64,000 bases of DNA from Bradyrhizobium sp. Tv2a-2. Its GTDB lineage: Bacteria > Pseudomonadota > Alphaproteobacteria > Rhizobiales > Xanthobacteraceae. Under the pieces are notes generated by a model. It was not told the origin of the DNA, did not search any database, and was given only the letters and a program-made list of their open reading frames with translations. A program made the position numbers and the translations under genes. Below, piece by piece: positions 59,411 through 64,000 of the stretch (positions are counted from its first letter, which is position 1; each line of letters opens with the position of its first letter). Location of the stretch: assembly GCF_000472425.1 (NCBI RefSeq), contig NZ_AXAI01000030.1, positions 1-64,000 on the forward strand, given 5' to 3'.

Positions 59411-60997
59411 TCATTTCAGCGAGGAAGCGGCCAAGAAGCCGGAACTGCCGCTAAGGCTGGGACCTGGATGAACCGATGCGCCTATGTGGTAGAGACCCGG
59501 TATGAAAGTCTGATGGCCGGTGCTGGATTTTAATGGACGCCAGAAGAAAGATTGGTCAAGCCCGCAGTAGCCCCCATAAGGATCTCCCCTTTCTAAATTG
59601 ATGTTCATTTCCTCCAGATCGGGTGGGGAATAGACGCGTCTCGCCAGCTTGATCTCGGCAAAGTTCTGGATGTGCGACGCCAGTCGCTGTTCGATCCGAT
59701 CGGCATAGGTCTCGCGCAGATCCTCCGTCCATCGCCTGTCCGAAGGCGCTGCAATGAGGCCGGCCGCATCTCCTTTGATGAAGCGCGGGATTTCCAGCAA
59801 TTGTAGCCAGAGAACGGCCGCGCCGGGCGGCGCGCGGCTTGCATCCAGCGCGGTCGGCTGGCCGACGCAGATGGTCGGCTCGGCCGGCAGCAGACCGCGC
59901 TCCGCCTCGTTGCTGGCGCGCGAGACCCCGTCGAGCCCGGATGTCAGGTGCAGCAAGGCGACTTTCGCTAGATCCGGATCGCCGTTCCAGCGCGGGCGAC
60001 CAGAGAGGGCATAGTGAATTTGCATATTGCCATTGCCATATCGAAAGTTCTTTAGCCCATCGGCGATCTCGGCTGGCGGTGGGCCGCACACGGCGAGAAG
60101 ACGCCTGTACAGCTGATCAGGAGTCGTAGAGCAGATGACGCCTTTGCGCGCGTTTGCCGTTTCACCGTTTGACAGCAGCACCCCGGCCGCACGGCCGGTG
60201 CTACCTACCAATACCGAGGTTGCCTCGATCGAGGTACGGATGGTTCCGCCCTGATCAATGATCAGCAGTTCGAACGCGCGCAACAACGAGCGGACGCCTC
60301 CGACCGCGATCGGGCAGCCCGCCATCTCGATGGCGAACGCGATCACCCTGGCCATCGTTGCGGAATAAGCGCTTTCCGGTCCGAGCCCGGAATGTAGGAC
60401 CCAGGGAGCCCACAGCGCATGAACCGCCTCAGAACGGTAAGTAGCTTCCAGATGATGTCGCGCGGGCACCAGCGCCTTGCCGAGCCAGGCGGCAAGGTTG
60501 CGTAGACCGCGCCGCCAGGCTTCCAGGGCGAGCAGCTTCGCCGTGCTGCGCGACCAGAGTGTGCCGCCCAGCAAGGCGAACAAGAAGGGCGCATCGCCAC
60601 CAAGTGCATCCATCTCTCGCGCGAATGCCGCACCATCGCCATCGGCGAGCGAATCGAAAGTGGCGATGTTGCGCTTCCGATCCATTGCAAAGAGGACGCT
60701 CGATCCGTCGGGACGCAGAACGCCGGTGGGCAGGGATGAATCCGCAAAGGAGAGGCCTCTCGCCTCGAGATCCTTGCCGAGAGCGGCATAGGACGGAGAG
60801 ATTCGAAACCGCGTCAAGGTTGTCGCCATGACGTCGTGGATGAAGCCTGGTGCGGTAACTTCTTCCGTGCGCAGGCAACCGCCGATTGCCTCGTTGCGTT
60901 CGAGTACAAGGACGCTCGCGCCCTTTTTTCCGAGGATTGCGGCGGCGACCAGTGCGTTGATGCCGCTGCCGACGATGACATAGTCATAAGTGCTCAC
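59411..60997 (-). CDS. CrtI-like FAD-dependent oxidoreductase (phytoene-desaturase superfamily)
   Basis: This 528-residue flavoprotein starts with YVIVGSGINALVAAAILGKK (FAD-binding Rossmann motif). The CrtI-type end is GLYHIGASVHPGPSLSGSSG, with GGVRSLLRAFELLIIDQGG in the middle. The superfamily contains carotenoid desaturases/isomerases and amine oxidase-like enzymes. No other carotenoid genes are present, so the substrate is unknown. The start at 60997 has GGGGGAGCAGG upstream. Confidence 0.85.
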   Translation of the reverse strand: MSTYDYVIVGSGINALVAAAILGKKGASVLVLERNEAIGGCLRTEEVTAPGFIHDVMATTLTRFRISPSYAALGKDLEARGLSFADSSLPTGVLRPDGSSVLFAMDRKRNIATFDSLADGDGAAFAREMDALGGDAPFLFALLGGTLWSRSTAKLLALEAWRRGLRNLAAWLGKALVPARHHLEATYRSEAVHALWAPWVLHSGLGPESAYSATMARVIAFAIEMAGCPIAVGGVRSLLRAFELLIIDQGGTIRTSIEATSVLVGSTGRAAGVLLSNGETANARKGVICSTTPDQLYRRLLAVCGPPPAEIADGLKNFRYGNGNMQIHYALSGRPRWNGDPDLAKVALLHLTSGLDGVSRASNEAERGLLPAEPTICVGQPTALDASRAPPGAAVLWLQLLEIPRFIKGDAAGLIAAPSDRRWTEDLRETYADRIEQRLASHIQNFAEIKLARRVYSPPDLEEMNINLERGDPYGGYCGLDQSFFWRPLKSSTGHQTFIPGLYHIGASVHPGPSLSGSSGFLAASSLK

Positions 60998-61597
60998 GTG
61001 CCTGCTCCCCCGTCATTCGGTCGGCATCATGGGCTCGCCTTAGCGTTACAAGAATATGCTAGGTTTCCGGAATCTTGTCGCAGTCGAAAGATAGCGTGGT
61101 CACAGTTGAGTGACTGCGCGAGCAGCGGCTGCCATCGGGCGATGATTTCCATTCGCGCCACGGAGATCGATCGCTCCTTGAGCGCAGCGTTGTATTCGAC
61201 AGCGGTGAATGACCATCGAGCTCACAGCGCGCCGTCTCCGATGCCGCTTCGGCGTGCTCCCGGATAGGCACTGTAAGCCGGTGCCAGTCTTTGCGGCCCA
61301 AGCACGCTAAACAGTCTGACCACGCCGCCAGACTACGTTGCGGTTCGAACTTATCGTCAGATTAGACTGGTGTGCCGCCTGTGCCGAAGGTTCAGAAGTA
61401 GGCGACTTATCAGCGCTGCACGCTCGGTAGATGCGATGAAAGCTCCGGTTCGCTCAATCGCCGGCGGCTAATCGATCCAGAGTGACAATCGCCGAGGAGG
61501 TCCTATCCGCAGCTGGGGCGGCAGATAAACGTAGAATATTTTGTGGCCAAACGTGCTGATGCGACCACCTATCTGTAGAGTTTCCCGAGCCGGATGA
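60998..61597. other. Intergenic stretch without supported genes
   Basis: No recognisable gene on either strand; one 80-codon frame (61059-61301) has no family features. Confidence 0.4.
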
Positions 61598-61837
61598 TCA
61601 GGAATGTGTCTTGGCGGTGACAGACTGCAAGCCGGACCTCGATCGTTGTGTCTCGCGCAGCAAGACAATCTCCTCCTCTGTGAGACCAAATTCTACAAGG
61701 GTTTGGTCATTTATTTCGCAGAACCATTGGCGAATCCGGTCCCTTCCCGATCCACATTTTTCGTGAGTTAGCCTCCGCACCAGGCTTGACGTTTCTCTCG
61801 TGCCTTTAAACTTCCTACACGCTTCGTATTTGCACAT
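61598..61837 (-). CDS. Small hypothetical protein
   Basis: From the ATG at 61837 (AAGGAG eight bases upstream) the protein is 79 residues. The start has MCKYEACRKFKGTRETSSLV, and the C-terminal half (RDRIRQWFCEINDQTLVEFG, LTEEEIVLLRETQ) resembles the DUF1127-like small proteins of rhizobia. The longer frame to 61972 is less likely. The family is tentative. Confidence 0.5.
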   Translation of the reverse strand: MCKYEACRKFKGTRETSSLVRRLTHEKCGSGRDRIRQWFCEINDQTLVEFGLTEEEIVLLRETQRSRSGLQSVTAKTHS

Positions 61838-61958
61838 CAGCCGACTCCTTGAGGGGCCTCCCAACCCACACATTGAGATATGCAACGATTTCCTACGACT
61901 AAGTCGTGGGCCCCCCTTCCGAAGCGGGAATTTGATTACGTTTGAAATTCGGTGCACT

Positions 61959-62168
61959 TCATTCACCTTCAATCATCCTAGCGTTGCTTAGAACAAGTTT
62001 GAGGGTCATTGAGATCAACGAATGAAATTCCGTGTTGCCCTCAATCTGCGCTGACACTCGTCGGCGTAGGTAAGACAGGGAGGACGTCGTTAGATTGTCA
62101 CGCACTTGGATGAGCTCCACCCAAACGGAGCAAGCACGCGGTCCGTCGTATGTCGCATAGCGGCGCAT
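61959..62168 (-). CDS. Possible small hypothetical protein
   Basis: A 69-codon ORF starts MRRYATYDGPRACSVWVELI, with GAGGA about 13 bases before the ATG. It ends SNARMIEGE, just upstream of the previous small gene. Codon use and length are compatible with a gene, but there is no family signal. Confidence 0.3.
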   Translation of the reverse strand: MRRYATYDGPRACSVWVELIQVRDNLTTSSLSYLRRRVSAQIEGNTEFHSLISMTLKLVLSNARMIEGE

Positions 62169-62389
62169 TTCGTCCGGTCCTCGGTAAGCAGATCGTGATC
62201 CCGGGTGCCTTGATAGCGAAAGAGACCGGGCGATGCGGCAGAGCTGCTATTTCGGGTTCCAGCACTTGGTCAGAGTTGGTCGTTCGCGGATCATCGACAC
62301 GGCTCGTGTGGACGCACGAAGAATTGAATTAAGTCGATCCGATTGGTGTTGAGGGAGGATCTGCGTCCGATCGATAAGGACCGCTGGTC

Positions 62390-63388
62390 TCATTTCTCGA
62401 ACTCTCGTCGATATTCACTTGGTGTCCAGCCGGTTGCCTTTCTAAAGGCAACGCTGAAGGAAGTGATTTGAGAATACCCCAGAGCCAGTCCGATTTCGGT
62501 GACTGAAGCCGCGCGATCTGCCAGGAGCGACTTGGCCCGCTCAATTCGTCTTTGTACATGATACTGGTGTGGTGGGATCCTGAAGGAACGCTTGAACGCC
62601 CGGCAGAAATGCGGCTGACTCAGACGTGCGAGGCTGGCGAGCGTGTGCAGGGAGATCTTGTCACCTAAATGCTCTTCAATGTACTCAGCAACGATTCGTT
62701 TCTGCCAACTGGCGAGACCTCCGCGAAACGATAAACGGTCGTACATCCGCGCTTCGGCCGAGAAGGCCAGTTCGTGGGCAAGCACACTTGAAAGTGCAGC
62801 CAAATACAGATCTGTCTTTATTTTACCGCCTTCAAGCGTTCGTGCCAGCTTGTCCGCTGTCTCCCACACGACGGAGTCCTCGAAGTGCATTCGAGGTGCA
62901 TGGACATTCTCGCCCTCACAGGGGGCCGAGAGCATCACTGGATTCAAATACAGAAAGGTCACTCTGGTCGCCGCAGCGGTTTCGTGCCATTCCCGATATG
63001 CGTGGCCAGCCGGCACAAAGGTCAGCTTATTAACGAAGCCACGGATTCTCGATGGCTCCAATCCTCGGATCATCGTTTCGCCGTTCCGTCGCCCTCCCTC
63101 ATTATACATTGCAAGGAGATGCACGGATGCTTGAAAACTAAACTCGACCGTAATGGATGGAGGCGCATAAATGGACTCGGTAAAGAGGTTCATACAGCCA
63201 CTGCCCCGCCGCTTGACTGACTCGGCGGGACGAATCTGAACGAGCTGATTGATATCCCGCAACGTGACCGGCTGGTCTGAATTGAACCCTTTCGCCTCGA
63301 CGTGCTTAAAACCCAATACGTCGTCAGACACTCCGCCGCTCCGTAGCAGCTCTTTGCTTTTACGAATTCCGTCCAACCTGCTGGCCAT
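62390..63388 (-). CDS. AraC-family transcriptional regulator
   Basis: With the ATG at 63388 the protein has 332 residues. The C-terminal 100 residues hold two HTHs (KISLHTLASLARLSQPHFCR, AFKRSFRIPPHQYHVQRRIE, VTEIGLALGYSQITSFSVAF, RKATGWTPSEYRREFEK), the AraC/XylS domain. The N-terminal part is a sensor region with a cupin-like segment (GHAYREWHETAAATRVTFLY). It resembles regulators of aromatic or toxic-compound response. A GTG start at 63400 is also possible. Confidence 0.9.
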   Translation of the reverse strand: MASRLDGIRKSKELLRSGGVSDDVLGFKHVEAKGFNSDQPVTLRDINQLVQIRPAESVKRRGSGCMNLFTESIYAPPSITVEFSFQASVHLLAMYNEGGRRNGETMIRGLEPSRIRGFVNKLTFVPAGHAYREWHETAAATRVTFLYLNPVMLSAPCEGENVHAPRMHFEDSVVWETADKLARTLEGGKIKTDLYLAALSSVLAHELAFSAEARMYDRLSFRGGLASWQKRIVAEYIEEHLGDKISLHTLASLARLSQPHFCRAFKRSFRIPPHQYHVQRRIERAKSLLADRAASVTEIGLALGYSQITSFSVAFRKATGWTPSEYRREFEK

Positions 63389-63651
63389 CACCGCTCTCAC
63401 TCACCAATCGGCGTTTTGGGCCGTGAAACGCTGCCAACAAAGCGCAAGCCAATCGCGGGATACGGCGCGATAAACCGCATGTTACGGTTGTCACCTGATT
63501 GCCAAAGTAAGACAAGGGCAGCACCGCTTCCTTGTGATCCTACGCAGAGCAAGTCCTTTCGCCTTCGTCGATTGCTGGAATCCTTATCCCGATGCAATCG
63601 CGGGCCCTGCGTCTTCGAGCACATAGTTCTGCTTCCCGGTCACGTCTGCGC

Positions 63652-63918
63652 CTACGTAATCGTCAGCTTGGCCGATATAAGGGACAGCAATGTCCTGTAG
63701 TTACATTTATTAAACCAGAGCTGATTGGAGACACCACGAATCGCCTGCCCGATTGTCCAGTCCACGCTAAACGGCAAGTGGACTTCGAGCGTCTTATTTA
63801 CCTGGTCCGTTTTACTTGGTCCGTTAAGCATCAATCCTAACAAGATCACCTCAATTGCGATAATCCAAAAAGAGCGGGACCGTTGCCAAGTCTGTAGCAT
63901 GGCCGAGTAACGTGCCAT
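63652..63918 (-). CDS. Possible membrane-anchored hypothetical protein
   Basis: An 88-codon ORF has one predicted membrane helix (SFWIIAIEVILLGLMLNG) and a C-terminal region (VHLPFSVDWTIGQAIRGVS). No ribosome site is evident, and no family is recognised. It may be a remnant. Confidence 0.25.
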   Translation of the reverse strand: MARYSAMLQTWQRSRSFWIIAIEVILLGLMLNGPSKTDQVNKTLEVHLPFSVDWTIGQAIRGVSNQLWFNKCNYRTLLSLISAKLTIT

Positions 63919-64000
63919 TGATCACTGGTTGCTGTCGAAGACGAGAAATGCGCGCATCAATAGTCGCTGTGAGACGAACGAGCAGATATTCGATCCCTAC

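Noticed and set aside
1..64000. CRISPR arrays, phage genes and nitrogen-fixation or nodulation genes
   Set aside because: I looked for regularly spaced direct repeats and for characteristic gene families and found none.

Overview
The window looks like an accessory-rich stretch of an alphaproteobacterial chromosome, most likely Bradyrhizobium or a close relative. The reasons are high GC with C/G-ending codons, DUF3551-type secreted peptides, DUF3734 patatins, many solute-binding and dehydrogenase genes, and a dispersed two-hairpin repeat typical of that group. This assignment rests on recognition only; there is no rRNA or other marker gene here.

Layout. 1-1.2 kb: the 5' part of an IS30-type transposase runs off the left edge, and its terminus abuts a TctC/Bug solute-binding gene that has lost its signal peptide. 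1.3-17.3 kb: an alcohol/aldehyde oxidation block. It holds a PQQ alcohol dehydrogenase with a lanthanide-type Asp, its cytochrome c and its MxaJ/XoxJ-like periplasmic protein in one operon, a DipZ thiol-disulfide protein, a periplasmic SMP-30-like beta-propeller, three aldehyde dehydrogenases, a glutamine amidotransferase, a DUF2478 protein and two regulators with ModE-type DNA-binding domains. Four palindromes with the geometry of ModE boxes lie in front of several of these units, so the block looks like one regulon. 17.4-19.2 kb: a tRNA with a CAU anticodon and a DUF3551-like secreted protein. 19.7-24.2 kb: an AhpD-like protein, a beta-propeller, a haloalkane-dehalogenase-family hydrolase and a patatin. 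24.3-28.6 kb: LysR, peroxiredoxin-like, Old Yellow Enzyme and HxlR genes, an electrophile/redox stress set. 29-35.2 kb: IS5 debris, a membrane-anchored methyltransferase, a Tat-exported thioredoxin and a second PQQ dehydrogenase (quinohemoprotein, Ca-type signature).

36-48.7 kb: two paralogous orphan response regulators, a YeeE/YedE transporter, an alpha/beta hydrolase, a flavoprotein disulfide reductase, a second patatin, acetoacetate decarboxylase and a large winged-helix/NTPase regulator. The hydrolase and the flavoprotein gene share a duplicated upstream region. 49.2-58.6 kb: one compact minus-strand catabolic module: porin, IclR regulator, PrpF-type isomerase, a GNAT-RidA fusion protein, a threonine-synthase-like PLP enzyme and a complete polar amino acid ABC transporter. 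A 464-bp TA-flanked, IS630-like non-autonomous element sits exactly at the porin stop codon. 59-64 kb: an IS66 remnant, a CrtI-like FAD oxidoreductase, small hypothetical genes and an AraC regulator.

The two most interesting systems are the ModE-box regulon around PQQ alcohol/aldehyde oxidation and the GNAT-RidA/PLP/PrpF uptake-and-catabolism operon with candidate IclR operators.
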